A stretch of DNA of 64,000 nt from Dolomedes plantarius (taxonomy: Eukaryota > Arthropoda > Arachnida > Araneae > Dolomedidae): the NCBI GenBank assembly GCA_907164885.2, contig OU015493.1, forward strand, positions 49,577,390 to 49,641,389. Reading direction: 5' to 3'. Under the pieces are notes generated by a model that was not told where the DNA came from, searched no databases, and saw only the letters and a list, made by a program, of their open reading frames with translations. Shown one piece after another: positions 1 through 13,146 of this stretch; the first letter of the stretch is position 1, and each line of letters starts with the position of its first letter. The position numbers and the translations under genes were made by a program.

Positions 1-640
1 TGGAGAAATCCATCTCCTGCAAGAAACATTGTTTGCGCCATAGGATGGACTAGTGAGCTAAAATTTTGATATAGTCCTTCTAATTCAATCTCCCTTTTAG
101 GGTTACAATCGGGCCTGAAGAAAACCAGGAGATGCCATTCCAAACCCTGATAGATCTACCTCCATGATTGACAGTCGAAATGACACAGCCAGAATCTTAA
201 GCTTGTGTAGGTGTTCTCCAGACATACGCACGTCCTGTTGCGAGGAACAATGTGAACAATGATTCGTCGGACCAAATGCCGTTTCTCGACATATTACTCG
301 ACCAGGATTTGCCCTCAGGGCACCATTGTGGACGATATTTTGTATCTGCATCTATTGCAAGTGACTTGGGAATAGCTACTCTTCCGTAAATGCTTTGTTT
401 GTGAAGTTCCCTTCTACCTCTAATGGTTGATACCGGAACATGGAGATGCAGATTGAGCTCTTCGGTCATTTTGGTTGCAGTTGTTTTCTTTCTTCGTGTC
501 ACAGTCGGCTTCAATACCTCGTCCGTATCTTTCACTCAGCTCTCCCTTTCGTCCACTATTCTGCTTGGCAAAGAGTGTTTTTCCGTGCACTCTGTGTGCT
601 ATCATAACTTTCGATACAATAACTCGAAAAACACCCATTA
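1..640 (-). pseudogene. Tc1-like transposase remnant, cut by window edge
   Basis: The minus strand reads as a Tc1-family DDE transposase in several frames. A helix-turn-helix linker (RRKKTTATKMTEELNLHLHV) is followed by the first catalytic Asp in the context WSDESLFTLF and then by YVWRTP. Downstream, nearer base 1, another frame gives GPIVTLKGRLN, a stop, then KDYIKILAH, which matches the region between the first and second catalytic Asp. At least two frameshifts and several stops make it inactive. The second Asp and the final Glu would lie beyond base 1. Such enzymes cut and paste DNA at TA sites. Family-level identification is firm; the exact subfamily is not. Confidence 0.8.
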
Positions 641-915
641 ACCTGGGGTTTTCAGAAACACATACTCCAATTTAAACGCGCTCCAACAATTTGCCCTTTT
701 TACAAGGTTTGCAAGGTTTGACATTTTACGCTGCTCCCAAAAGCACGATGGCCTTAGCTTCATTACTGCTACCTGACAGTAGAATAATACATATCACTAT
801 ATTATATAAAAAATACCGATGGCTAGGCTTTTTGTTACGGAATACGAAGCACATTCATAAACACTACTAATATTGATAGGTGTTTCCATTATTTTGATAA
901 CCACCTGTATATACA

Positions 916-924
<9 letters not shown>
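641..924. other. AT-rich spacer, no gene seen
   Basis: Probably includes the 5' flank of the Tc1 remnant. I could not find a matching terminal inverted repeat because the other end lies outside the window. Confidence 0.4.
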
Positions 925-947
<23 letters not shown>

Positions 948-948
948 A
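925..948. repeat. (TG)n microsatellite
   Basis: About 12 uninterrupted TG units next to a short TA run. Confidence 0.9.
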
Positions 949-1206
949 TTGTCACGTAGAGATGTGAGATGTATTGAATAAACCAACACGCTGTCACGGT
1001 CAAAGAAGTTTATTAGCAGGATGCGGACAGGAAGCAATCACCCTACTCCACTGCCCTCAGCGTGAAGGAAGTCTCTTTTAAACAACTTAAGAACTTTTAA
1101 ACAACTTAAGAAATATTGAAATAAGGCAAATTAACATAAACAAGAACTTTCTAGAAATTTTGAGAAAAGTAACATAAATTAGAATCAAAACAAAACGAGT
1201 AATTAC
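949..1206 (-). other. LTR-like or SINE body sequence
   Basis: The block opens with TGTCACGT, then TGAATAAA and TTTATTAG. This resembles the 3' end of an LTR read on the minus strand (polyadenylation signal, then a terminus of the form ACGTGACA). It also holds a short direct repeat of TTTTAAACAACTTAAGAA. A similar opening (TGTTACGT then TGAATAAA) occurs at 9819. It could be a solo LTR or the body of the tRNA-like SINE next to it; the sequence does not decide. Confidence 0.4.
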
Positions 1207-1273
1207 TGACTGGATTCGAACTCACGACCTGGCGGCGAGCAGTTCAGTGCTTTAACCATTTGGCCGTGCTGCT
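1207..1273 (-). repeat. tRNA-derived SINE head (tRNA-Ser-like)
   Basis: On the minus strand an A-box-like stretch (CGGCCAAATGGTTAAAGC) is followed 30-35 bases later by a B-box-like GAGTTCGAATCC, the internal RNA polymerase III promoter layout of a tRNA. The central ACTGCT resembles the serine GCT anticodon region. The D and T stems pair poorly and no acceptor stem is clear, so this is a tRNA-derived repeat rather than a working tRNA gene. Confidence 0.55.
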
Positions 1274-2367
<1,094 letters not shown>

Positions 2368-3775
2368 CACTGCTGGCCACCGAAATTGCAACACCAAGAA
2401 AGACAAGAGATATCACAACAAAATTTGTTTTGTAGATAACATGTTGACCAAGTATCAAATGATTAAATTTATAGACTTCTGTGAAGTGTGGTTCCTGCCA
2501 AAATCAGTAGCCAGAGTAGCCGCCATTGTTGGAGATCACCGCTGCCACACGCCTCGGCATTGATTCAAAGAGACTTTGGATGAGTTCTTGGGGTACAGCA
2601 GACCAAGCAGCTTCCACACGTTGCCAAAGTTGATCTGCTGTGGCAGCTGGGGATGGAATCTGGGAAAATCGTAGAGCAACCATGGACCACATGTTTTCTA
2701 TCGGCGAAAGATCCGGAGAGCGAGGCGGCCAGGGAAGCAATTCAATCTGCGATTGACGAAGAACCTTTGGACAATGCGTGCCACATGTGGTCTCGCATTA
2801 CCCTGTTGAAATATGGCTGTGGGCCAGCCCTGAAGGTAAGGAAGGACAACTGTCTCCAACACCTCGGAGATGTAGCGCTGGCTGTTTAAAGTACCGGCAA
2901 TGCGTACTAGAGGTGTGCGAGAGTGATATCCAATACCGCCCCACACCATAATACCCGGTGCAGGACCAGTGTGGCGGTGCATAACGCAGCTGTTCAGCAT
3001 CCTCTCTTCACGGTGTCTCCAGACTCGAATGGGACCATCGTGGTGTTGCAGACAGAAGCGTGACTCGTCAGTAAAGACAATTTCATTCCATTCTGCCTTC
3101 CATATCCTTCTGTCATCGCACCATTGGCGGCGGAGACGTCCGTGGTTCTGCGTCAAGGGTAGACAAAGCAATGGACGCCTTGCGGATAGACAACTCTGCT
3201 GTAAACGGCGTCGAATGGTACGAGCAGACACTGGATGATGTGTTACAGACTGCATGTGCTGTGCTATGGTTCGTGATGTGACTGAGCGATCCGTCACTGC
3301 CATGCGCACAATTTGCCTGTCATCACGTGAAGTGGTGCGCTGAGGTGGATGCGATCGAACACGCCGGTCCGTCGGACCCTCCTGCATCCAACGCTCACAT
3401 ATCCGCATTACAGTTGTTTGGTTTCGTCCAACACGACTACCGATTTTCCTGAAAGATAATTCACAATCTCGGTAGGCTACTATTCTTCCTCTGTCGAACT
3501 CGGATACTTGATCAAAAGATGATCGCTGTTTTTGACGAGGCATAATTGATCGGTTTTTTGAAAAAACCACAAGAAAAACACAATTGCCGAACTTGAAATC
3601 GTCGAAATCTCCAAGCCTTAAATAGCGCTTTGAAGTGGCGCCACAGGCGCACGTAATGTGCGTCTGCGCTGAAATTCTAATCATTTGCATATCTCACCTC
3701 CGCTAATGCATGTTGTAAATTTCATTTTATTTGCATGTTTCCTTCAGGGTGTTGCATTTACAGTGGCCAGCAGTG
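2368..3775 (-). mobile_element. Tc1-like DNA transposon, copy 1
   Basis: A 1,408 bp element bounded by TA on both sides, with inverted ends CACTGCTGGCCAC and GTGGCCAGCAGTG followed inward by a GGTGTTGCA-like motif. The transposase lies on the minus strand. A near-identical copy at 41924-43332 is 1,409 bp; the one-base difference is the frameshift that breaks this copy's gene. Both flanks are (AT)n tracts. Confidence 0.93.
2504..3543 (-). pseudogene. Tc1-like transposase, one-base frameshift, catalytic Asp lost
   Basis: The likely start is the ATG at 3543 (MPRQKQRSSFDQ); the longer upstream frame is untranslated leader. Domains in order: paired-like helix-turn-helix (about residues 5-60 and 70-120), the first catalytic Asp in VFTDESRF, the second site as FQQGNARPH, and a C-terminal SPDLSPIENMW carrying the final Glu. 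Compared with the copy at 42060-43100, a G is missing near 2750, so the last ~80 residues are out of frame. The second catalytic Asp is replaced by Gly, so this copy would be dead even without the frameshift. Ends in NNGGYSGY, close to the usual Tc1 C-terminus. Confidence 0.9.
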
Positions 3776-3781
3776 TATATA

Positions 3782-3873
<92 letters not shown>
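3776..3873. repeat. (AT)n microsatellite between two Tc1 elements
   Basis: Nearly pure TA units with a few GTA variants. Its outermost TA dinucleotides serve as target duplications for the elements on both sides. Confidence 0.95.
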
Positions 3874-3876
<3 letters not shown>

Positions 3877-5331
3877 TGGTTATCAAAAATTATGGAAAAG
3901 TCACAAAAATAGCGATTACTCAAAAAGATACGAATAGAATTTAATAAAACTTATACACATTATACCAACATATACGTAGGTATATACTAGCATAAAAATA
4001 ATTCTATAGACGATTCTGGTGTTAGAGAAACTATAATATGAATACAATGAACAAATCGGATGTGTCAGTTTGGTATAGAATAAGTACCTTTGATATGGCG
4101 TATGATCTCTCCGAGAAGCAATACAGCACATACAGCGATGTGTGATGCTGTCAATTATGCGGTCTATGAGTTCGGTATGAGGTGAGAGCCATTGATCTTT
4201 CAAAGCATTCTTAGGAAGAGGATTGAAAGCAGCTATACTTCGTCCTAAAGCGTCCCTAACATGCTCGATAGGATTCAGGTCCGGTGATCGAGGTGGCCAC
4301 TCCATGCGCAGAATAGTGTCCTGCTGAAGATAAACATCCACGATGCGAGCCCTGTGCAATCTCGCGTTATCGTCCTGTAGCACGAAAGTACCACCTATTG
4401 CCCCGGCATAAGAGCGCACATAAGCATCAAGGATGTCATCTCTATAGGTGTGAGCATTCACATTTCCACGGGGAAAGACATGGAGGTCTGTGCGTCCACC
4501 CAAAGAGATACCACCCCAAACTTAGACACTGCCTGATCCATATACATCTCTTTCAAGGATGTGGGATGGATGAAAACAAGTTCCAGGTTCTGTCCAAATC
4601 GAAACACGCCTACTATCGCTTTGGAGGCTAATCCTGGACTAATCAGTAAAGAGAACAGCCCTCCATTGATCGCGCGTCAAGTGGACATGTTGACGTGCAA
4701 AATGCAAATGTTCCCGCCTATGGCGTGACGTGAGCGGGACGCAAATGGCTGGTCGCGTCACAAAAAGACCACCTTCGTGAAGCGTTCTACGCGCGGTTGA
4801 CGTTGATACCAACCTTCCAGAGCTTGCAGCGAGGGAGGATCTGCAGACGGAGTTGCGGTTGTATTCCTTCATTCAAATAATGACAAATATTGGTCATCGC
4901 CACTCGTTGTAGTGTATTGTTTGAACCTCCCGGATGCCGAATCCGTGGTTAGAAATTCATACCAAAGTCTATGAACCACAGACGGAATCGCATTTAGCCA
5001 TCTGGCCTCTTCTGTCTGACTTTGTCCCGCCTCTAGTCTCCGAATAGCTCGCCATCTTAGTTCTTCGGTGAAATGATGCCTGGAGGTCATTCTTACAATT
5101 GGCCATGCCAGATGTCTAATCTCTGCCTCGCAGATATAATTTCCGACTTGCTCTGGGACATGCACTTTTATACTCCTCGCAAATGACGTATTCCGACTGC
5201 AGAGCCACTTCTTTGCATAATGTAGCATTGTTCAGCACCTTTTACTTAACAACATATTCAAATTTTAAACAGATTGTCCTAATTTTGAACGTCTTATCCC
5301 TCTTTTTGTGATTTTTCATTAATTTTCGATA

Positions 5332-5336
<5 letters not shown>
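3874..5336 (-). mobile_element. Tc1-like DNA transposon, degraded
   Basis: The left end (TTATCAAAAATTATGGAAAA then GTCACAAAAA) matches the inverse of the right end (TTATCGAAAATTAATGAAAA then ATCACAAAAA). The outermost six bases have diverged. Flanked by (AT)n on both sides. It is a different subfamily from the element at 2368-3775. Confidence 0.8.
4090..5090 (-). pseudogene. Tc1-like transposase, multiply frameshifted
   Basis: The probable start is the ATG at 5090 (MTSRHHFTEELRWRAIRRLE, a helix-turn-helix). A second frame carries the linker VSTSTARRTLHEGG, ICVPLTSRHRR and DQWRAVLFTD with the first catalytic Asp, where the next codon (normally Glu) is a stop. After another break the catalytic core resumes with FVLQDDNARLHRARIVD (second Asp) and WPPRSPDLNPIEHV (final Glu), ending near RRDHTPY. 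All three catalytic residues are visible but spread over three frames. The frame stays open past the natural end into noncoding DNA to about 3916. Confidence 0.85.

Positions 5337-5413
<77 letters not shown>
5333..5413. repeat. (AT)n microsatellite
   Basis: Two TA runs joined by TTCA. Confidence 0.95.
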
Positions 5414-5415
<2 letters not shown>

Positions 5416-8244
5416 CCCTTAATGGCCGTTCTTACAAAAGGTGTGTGAAATTTTCTGTTCCAAAGAGAAAATCGGAAAAAATGGCCCCGTAGGCTAAAGG
5501 TTAACTAGTATATTATACATATTTTATGTTTTGCCCTATGAAATTTTATTAAGTAAAATATTCTTAGAAATACGAACACATCAATACAAACGTACACACT
5601 CATATGTAAGTTCAATATACAAAATGTATAACCTGCTTGCCGTGATAAATTTCCAGTTTAAAATATGCTCCTTCGACTTTAGATATCTCCGATTTTGTAT
5701 CAATTAGAAGATATTACGATGTTTGTATCATAAGGTTTGTAAATTAAAGAATTATCATTGGTAGTGGCACACACGTAATGTAGCCAGCTTATTTGCGGCT
5801 TCTGACAGCAATGATTTTCCATAAATCATCCTCCCGTGAAAATTGGTAGTCTTCCATGGCCGTAATGAATTATACATGATAGTCACGGCAGACATTCTGT
5901 AAATTGGATAATTCATAGCTTAGCCCTTTTGACTACGTACTCTGGGAAATAAATCAATAGATGCTCTGCAGCTAAAGATGCACAAGAATGCAAATTTGAG
6001 TCCCTGTTCTGAGCAGTGAATCGTACGAGTTGCTAAGGAAAATACTTAATATTTCCTGCATTGCAACGAGACATCTAGTTATTGACTGGGATGATGTATA
6101 AGAATTATATATCAAAATTTGCTTTAACAGCAATTAGCTGCTCTAGAACACTTTGTCTCAAAACTGGAAGGGTGATGTGACAATAAGCGACGAAAAAAAA
6201 TATATAATATATTTACATCATTCTGATTGAGTTTCATTCATTTCATATGAGAAATATCCTTTACATATAAGGCACAATTGTCATGTTTTAAAAATATTGG
6301 CACATGTTTCAAACTCTGTAACACACGTCCTTTAACGTTGTAATTTTCTAAACAATAATAAAAATAAAGAAATATTACCTGACTAAATCATTCATTAGAC
6401 TTCAAAGTTAAGCGATAATCTTTAGTGACGTTTTAAAATAACTTTACGTCTACTCTTTAAGAATACACAGCGAAATGTAAAATTTCAAATGTTTGGTCTC
6501 TCAATATATTCATTTGGTATCTCAGTGTAGTAATATTCTTTAAATAAAACGAAATCATAACTATTTCTTACATGAAAAAAAACTATATGTACTCCTTTCA
6601 TCTCACGACTCAGGAAAATGTTCTTATGTAGATGGACACATCACCATGGACGTATTCTTTAGCTATAATTGATTGGGTGAAATCGCTTATGTCATCTCTC
6701 GCTACTCGGCATCTAATTTGACTAGGGCCTGCAGCTAAGAGCTCATTCGAAACGGCTAGAAGCATCCACGGCATCAAACCCTTAGATCCTGCTGAAAGAT
6801 TATCATCCTGCCGTTTAGTTTTAGAGTAAGTTCACAAGCCAAAATTAAGATCTTGATTGTCCTAATTAGGCTACAATTTAATTTCTATTTGTACATATAA
6901 TTTCCTGAAAGATAATGAACTACTATTCACTTGTAGAAATATTTGCACATCTACTGAAATCAACAACAGGTAAAGAGAAAAGCTAATATAGTATTCCAAA
7001 CGACATTCAAAATAATGAAGATTTTCTCCGTTTAATTCCCCCTTTGACTCCAATTTGTAATGCTCATATTTAAAAAAATAATAGAGGAAAATGGTATATT
7101 CTTTCACGAAATTTTAAAATTCATATCAGCTTTTGATTTTTTGACGTCTGAAAACTGTTGATTTTTAAACGTCTCATCTCAGACTATAAAGGCTTACTTA
7201 TAAAAATAAAACAATAGCACCCTTGTAATAGATAGATATTTATACGTATGCTTGCCACAATGTATGTTCGTATTTGAATGCATTTCATACGACGCATTTC
7301 CTGATAAATAAGTAAAACTTAACCACGGGGTAATGGTAATACAGCTATTATATTCTGTAACACAGAATGAGGAATGAAGATATATTTTAAACACTTATCA
7401 AATTATGACGATTTGAACGATAAAGATTTCATCTAGTCGTAGGAATTTTCATATAAAAGATATATGTACCATATTCTTCAATAAAAATTTAAAATTTACT
7501 TATTTTTACGATTTAAGAATACCTAAATGTAACGTTTTAATCTTTGAATATCTCTTTACATCCGACTGTATTCTCAGAGGAGTCATAATAACTTTCGTTT
7601 GAGAATGAAACAAAAAGATGTCTTTAGTAATATTTGTGCACCCACATTAAGTGAAAATATTTAGGAAACATGAATTCAACATGGACGTACTTTGAGCCCT
7701 AAAGTTTATAATCGCTATTTCATAAGCGTACTTGCCTCAGTATAAGTTCGAATTGGATCACTTTTTATACGGTGTTGTCATTGATGCCTCTTTGACCGAT
7801 AGTATATTGACCGTTCAAAACCATGATGGATATTGGGCAAAGCGGTTCGACTTCGGTTTTTAATAGCACTTTTTATATGGTAAATCTCCTGATTAGAAAC
7901 AACTGATCATACATAGCAAATATTTTCAACTCTAATTTTCTAAGAGGATTGTTATAAAAACTTTCAACCAATACAAACAAACAATAATTAAAATAATTAT
8001 GAACTGCCAATTAAATCATCTATTTTCTCACATCATTTATACTAAGTTATCAGAAAAAAGCAAAAACAAACTTTAATTTACATTGCAGAGCTGTGCAATG
8101 CAAAATTAACTAAGTTTTTAAATTAATTGAAGATCGACGATTTTAGAATTCTTAAACAAATACATGTTTTTTTTAGTTTTAAAACTTTCAATACATACAC
8201 CTCGTCCATCAGATGAGTCAAAATAATTATCAGCACAAAATAAA
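5414..8244. other. 2.8 kb AT-rich DNA without a recognisable gene
   Basis: No open frame here has conserved features. About 5650-5700 resembles the arms of the foldback element at 8245-9025 (shared AAAATATGCTCCTTCGACTT-like block). 6990-7105 resembles 1940-2130. A weak similarity links 7230-7320 with 7725-7790. Confidence 0.5.
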
Positions 8245-9025
8245 GTTTAGGGAACGGTGAACATAGATTTATTTTTTTATTTTTTTACTTTTCATCATAG
8301 AAATACGAAATTTTGTACATATATACATTTCACTATAAATATATAGAATACCTTAAGAGAAATTTCCAATCTCATTATAACTTTACGATTTTTTAAAAAA
8401 ATTTGAAATTTATAAACAAAATTTTGAAATACTCCTTTCTAATTAATTTTTGAGATATTCCCTCGATTTTGCATTTTAATCCCTGAAAACTGTATAACAA
8501 ACAAATCTGGGAATCAATTATTTTATCATGTTTTAAAATGCTCCATGCGACTTAATTTTCGTTAAAAATTCATGAAATTGATAAGGAAGAATCATGATAC
8601 GGTTTACAAACAAATTGGGTATGCATTTTACAATCCGACTTCACTAAGGTAATTATATTTTATTTATAACTTCAAAATTTGGTATATTAAAATTTGGTAA
8701 TATTCAAAATTTGGTTAAAAATTGTGATGGAATTCAGAAAAAAATATCTCAAAAATTAACGATTCAAGGGATTAAATTATTGATACACAGATTTCTTCGT
8801 GATACAGTTTTCAATGATTAAAATGCAAAATCAAGGAAACATGTCTAAAATTAAGTCGCAAGGAACATTTTAAAATCTTGCTGATAAATTTTAAATTTTT
8901 TAAATAATCTAAAAATTATAATAAGATTGGAAATTTCTATGTACAAAGTTTCATATCTCTATGACAAAAAGTAAAAAATAATAAATTTTTACGTCCTCTG
9001 TTCCCTTAAAGTTTATTACTACACT
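8245..9025. repeat. Large imperfect inverted repeat (foldback element)
   Basis: The left arm (about 8245-8570) and the inverse of the right arm (about 8720-9025) share, nearly in order, AGGGAACGGTGAACA-like, TTTTTTACTTTTCATCATAG, GAAATTTCCAATCTCATTAT, TCGATTTTGCATTTTAATCC and TGCTCCATGCGACTTAATTT. Some blocks change order between the arms, so it is a diverged foldback rather than a clean hairpin. No coding capacity. It could be a non-autonomous DNA transposon made mostly of terminal repeats. Confidence 0.7.
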
Positions 9026-9087
9026 TCATAAAAGTTAAATAAAGGATTTTTTACTTGAAAAAACTATTTCGTACTATTAATCTACAG

Positions 9088-9088
<1 letters not shown>

Positions 9089-9131
<43 letters not shown>
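9089..9131. repeat. (TA)n microsatellite
   Basis: About 21 TA units. Confidence 0.95.
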
Positions 9132-9134
<3 letters not shown>

Positions 9135-9818
9135 CAATAACACAAACAATATTACAATGAAAAGATTTGCTCAAATAAAGGTCCACCTTTAAAGATTAGG
9201 CCTAGTGTTTCCATTAATAAATTAAAATAACATGAAAGGGGACAAAACTATCCTAAAAGAATTGGCTACGTGATCCAAAATGAAAAGTTGTAAAATTACA
9301 ATCAATAAATGAAATAATGAACGGCAAGATTGGGTTCACGTCGGACTCTAATTAGCAATAGTCATTTTCGGGAAAGAGGATAGAGCAAAATATGCGATGC
9401 TCATTAATTACGTTTTGAAATTTACTTACGTCTATCGTATAAGATTTCTTTTACAAAAATGTAAGCTTTTAAGCTGCTTATGCATCAAAACATCGCTTTC
9501 AAATCTGAGATAGGAGTCAAAATGTTTAATGCAGAATAATACAGAAGTATATGTGCAATAGTTTATCTACTAGAGCAAAAAGAAAAAGAAAAACTAGTAT
9601 CTTGACAAAAAAATCTTCAAATTTATTGTAATTACATCATTAATATGAGGCATTCGTAACCATCGTAGTTAGCTATGTATTTGTAAAGTCCATTCATTGT
9701 TCATGAGTCTATTTTGGCATGAAGAAGAATGGATTAAATTTATCTCATATTTAACTCATTCAGTCTCTATTTGTGTTTCAACAATCTATATCTCATCAAC
9801 ACGGTAAATATATTGTTA
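9132..9818. other. AT-rich DNA, nothing recognised
   Basis: No open frame or repeat boundary that I could support. Confidence 0.5.
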
Positions 9819-10200
9819 CGTTTTCCTGGGTTCGAAAGGATTGAATAAAAACGTATCTTCAGAAAGTTCACACACAATAAAATTTATTATTCTGTAAATT
9901 CTTCAGGCGCATGCACAAATTAAACAGAAAACACGTAACAATTGTCTTTTATACAGCAGAAAACTCCAAAAACATGATAAGAGAGTCTTACAGAGTAACA
10001 ATAGTATAATACACGCCTAACGCACTTTCAATACATTCAATTCTCAGCAGAAAAGAACACTGAGTTCCAATGGCAATCTCAGGTATATTTATAGACTTCC
10101 AAAGCGCCCTCTATCGGTCAACCAGCTAGATAGTTCCAGAACCATCTGGAAAGGTTCCAAACGTTGCTACCATTTGGCACCATATCGCCAAATTTGGCGA
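9819..10200 (-). other. Possible solo LTR (minus orientation)
   Basis: Begins TGTTACGT, with ATTGAATAAA and AATAAAATTTATTATTC close behind, like a U5/R region read backwards. It is richer in GC than its surroundings and contains GCGCCCTCTATCGG. The opposite terminus was not located, so the call rests on resemblance only. Confidence 0.35.
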
Positions 10201-10388
10201 CCAAAAGAAGTCACTAAATCCTTATCCACCAACTCTCATATTTGGCGAGATTTCCATAGACTCGAACAATACGTACATCAACTGTCATTAAATACTTACG
10301 ATAGCTCTTTTGCACTGGAATTGATACATAAGTTAACATTTTATTTTAAAACAACTCTTCTTTTAAAAAATATTATTGATTTTACACA

Positions 10389-10628
10389 TTAAAATATTTT
10401 AAAGGGTGAAGCGTATAGCAAGAATATACAAGATCAAGCAATTATTCAAAAAATGTTTTTATATTTTGTCTAGGAAAAATAATGTTGGAAATCTCCTTCT
10501 CTCCGTCACACATAAAGTGTTTTAATGGTTGAAAACACTGGCAAGAATACCCCAAATGGAGTAAATGATTAACAAAATTTTTCTTATATTTTGTCTAAAA
10601 TAATGAATGTTGGATTGCCTGTGTCAGA
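10389..10628. repeat. Two imperfect tandem copies of a ~124 bp unit
   Basis: Both copies run from a TTTTAA-GG-TGAA block through GCAAGAATA to TTATATTTTGTCTA and ATGTTGGA. They differ at many positions, so the duplication is old. Confidence 0.65.
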
Positions 10629-10929
10629 TTTTTTATAATAGCTAAATTGTAAAAGTTTTAGTGTCCAGACCATTAACTGAATTACGAACTTAAAAAACCC
10701 TCCCATCGCAAATAGAACTCCCAATGAATCGGTTAATTTTATCGCTTAAACTTGAAGTAAGTAACGATAATTCCACTTTAACAAAACAACATCAAACTTT
10801 CGAAAATCATTCCATACTTGTCCCATTCTAATAGTTCTTACAACTTTTGTTCCTTTTCCACAATTTTCTCGAAAGGCATTGTTGACCACCAAAATAATAT
10901 ATGAAAGCAAATTGTATTATTGTTCGTAA
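10629..10929. other. AT-rich DNA, nothing recognised
   Basis: Flanks the piggyBac-like MITE. Confidence 0.5.
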
Positions 10930-12176
10930 TACTAGAAAGACGGATGCCGCCATTATGACGGTTTCATACATACTATTGAGCGCTATGACTGTATTTTTGT
11001 CTTCAGAATTCTGAAAGTTTATGACTTTTTCTAAATTTACGCAAAATATTCATACGCATTTACAAAATTTTATTCGATAGTAAAGAGGGGGAGAAAGTGT
11101 GTTTGCATACCTACTAAGAGTGAAAGCCGTCAATTTGACAGCAAAATAGAAAACAGGCAGAAATCTTTAAAATAATACCGGAAAAAGTTTAATTACTTTT
11201 CGTCTCTTCCCCCTTTTGCAAATATTAGAAATATTGGCTCTTCCGAAGTATTGGTGTTTAAAAATAAGGATTGCACAAACCACGCGTATGTTTTTACGGA
11301 TAAACCATACCAGGTTGTCAACTAGGCACACCTGCATAAAAATATATCTAAATATATACTATATAGTATATATGAAAGAGTTCCGTAACTGACTGACCCA
11401 CTGACTCACTGACATACAACGCACAGACCAAACCGCTGAACCTAAAGGGCTGAAATTTTGCATGGCGATTCTTCTTATGGTGTAGGGGTGTTAAAAGAAA
11501 GATTTTTGAAACATTCTTCTTAGATTTTTTTAAATTAAATTTTTAAGCCGTTTTAGTAGATTCTTTTAAGTTTGCATTTAAAATAATTATTTGAGGGTCA
11601 TAAAATTTATATCACGAGAAAGGTCATAAAAATTCCTTTAAAATCAAATATTTTTAGAACTTTTACCTCGATTTTCTGATTTTGGGTGAATTTTTAAAGA
11701 TTAATTTTTAAAATTTAATTTATTAAATGCTGATCACGTGATTTCCTTTTTTGGTACTTTAAATAAATTTATCGTCACGTGCATAACAACTAAATAGACA
11801 AATTTTTTTTTCTTTCTAATACAGCAGAAGATTGGATATTATCCAAAAAAATTAATATCCCTTACGATCTTTATATATATATATATATATATATATTACA
11901 TCAATAGTATACATTGATCGTCGCATTTACTATAAATATATATATTTTTTCGGCATTAATTGCATACATTGACCGTTGTATTTAATTTGAATGTACTCTG
12001 TAGCGAAGCGCGGGTTTTCAGCTAGTTTGTTATAAATTGGTATGAAATTTTTCAAAATGTGAAGTATTTAATCACTTTAAATTTTTTTTTTTTTTAAATT
12101 CTTGATGTTATTTTTAACCGTCAATATGACGCCATTGAGTCTATTTAGTAAGAAAAAAAATCTCGTCTTTCTAGTG
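10930..12176. mobile_element. piggyBac-like MITE with nested Helitron
   Basis: The left end TACTAGAAAGACGG and the inverse of the right end CACTAGAAAGACGA form short terminal inverted repeats of the piggyBac type. The right flank is TTAA (12177-12180); the left is GTAA (10926-10929), one base from the expected duplication. Subterminal short palindromes of the form CCGTCAATTTGACAG occur at both ends. There is no transposase. About 680 bp of its length is a later Helitron insertion. Confidence 0.65.
11347..12025 (+). mobile_element. Non-autonomous Helitron
   Basis: Starts TCTAAATATATACTATATAG after an A and ends with the GC-rich GCGAAGCGCGGG, then TTTTCAG and CTAG, followed by T. This is the Helitron pattern: 5' TC, short GC-rich fold, 3' CTRR, insertion between A and T. 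Near the 5' end is a GACT-type microsatellite, then CGCACAGACCAAACCGCTGA. No protein is encoded. Confidence 0.65.
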
Positions 12177-13017
12177 TTAAAGAATGATCTTGTTATCCGG
12201 ATTATAAGTATTTTGGTGCTTCGATATATTTTTTTTCAATTGAAAGGTTAGGAGTAACGATTGTGAGAAACCCACAAATTTTTTCATCCTTGCGGACAAG
12301 CGAGATCTGGAAATTCTTTCTTCCTGAAAATCTGGAAAGTCAAATGTGAAACTGAGGTAATCTTACGCCGGTATGTTTTATAACGAATTCATGAAATTCT
12401 GCATGGTTCATAACCTTTTCAAATGCAACTCAAAAGTTTTTTCGCTACATTCTATATAAAAATTCTATTAATACTTTATTTCTGTTAATAGCCAGCCGAC
12501 AACCATATTTTAGAAGGCTTATTTGCGAAACAACACGATTCACAATATATTTGTTTCGCAACCAATGTATATTCTCGGATTAAGTCACCATGAAACTGTT
12601 AAAATAGATTGTTTTATGGATGCTGATATTTTATCATATTTTCCATTTTGCTATCAATTTTTACTATTCCTAATTTCAAAATAATTTCATATATTTATGT
12701 GTTTTTAACTGGGTGAGAAACTGCCTATATCCCGCTTTGCTTGTTTATTTAAATGTTCCCTTAGGGAAGCAGCGTTTTCCCTTCATGGAAAGTGAAATAC
12801 GATACTAAATACGCAACAATTCTATCCATAGAGACTTTTCAACGTAGGATAACGTTTCTCCATAACGGTCACCCTGAAAGCAAAATTTCAGAAGCTAAAA
12901 CCGTCTGTCGCAAGAGTTATAATTTTGGCAGGGCCCCAAACCCAGTCTGTATAGCTGGGGAAAGCAGTAAACAGTTAGAGAGCAAAGTACCAAAATGCGT
13001 CAAAATTTTGACATACA
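12177..13017. other. AT-rich DNA without a recognisable gene
   Basis: The open frame at 12792-13241 runs into a simple repeat and has no family features. Confidence 0.5.
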
Positions 13018-13146
13018 TACATATATATACGTACATACATATAGATACATATATGCATAACACGTACATACATATATACATATATCTGTACATATATATA
13101 TATAGATACATATATATGCACAACACGTACATACCTATATACATAC
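13018..13146. repeat. (TACA)n/(TATA)n simple repeat
   Basis: Mixed TACATA and TATATA units with two CATAACACGTACATAC-like segments. Confidence 0.85.

Noticed and set aside
1207..1273. Functional tRNA gene
   Set aside because: The D, T and acceptor stems do not pair well enough.
10174..10392. 72-codon frame near the possible LTR
   Set aside because: No motif, no conserved start, and it runs into a tandem repeat.
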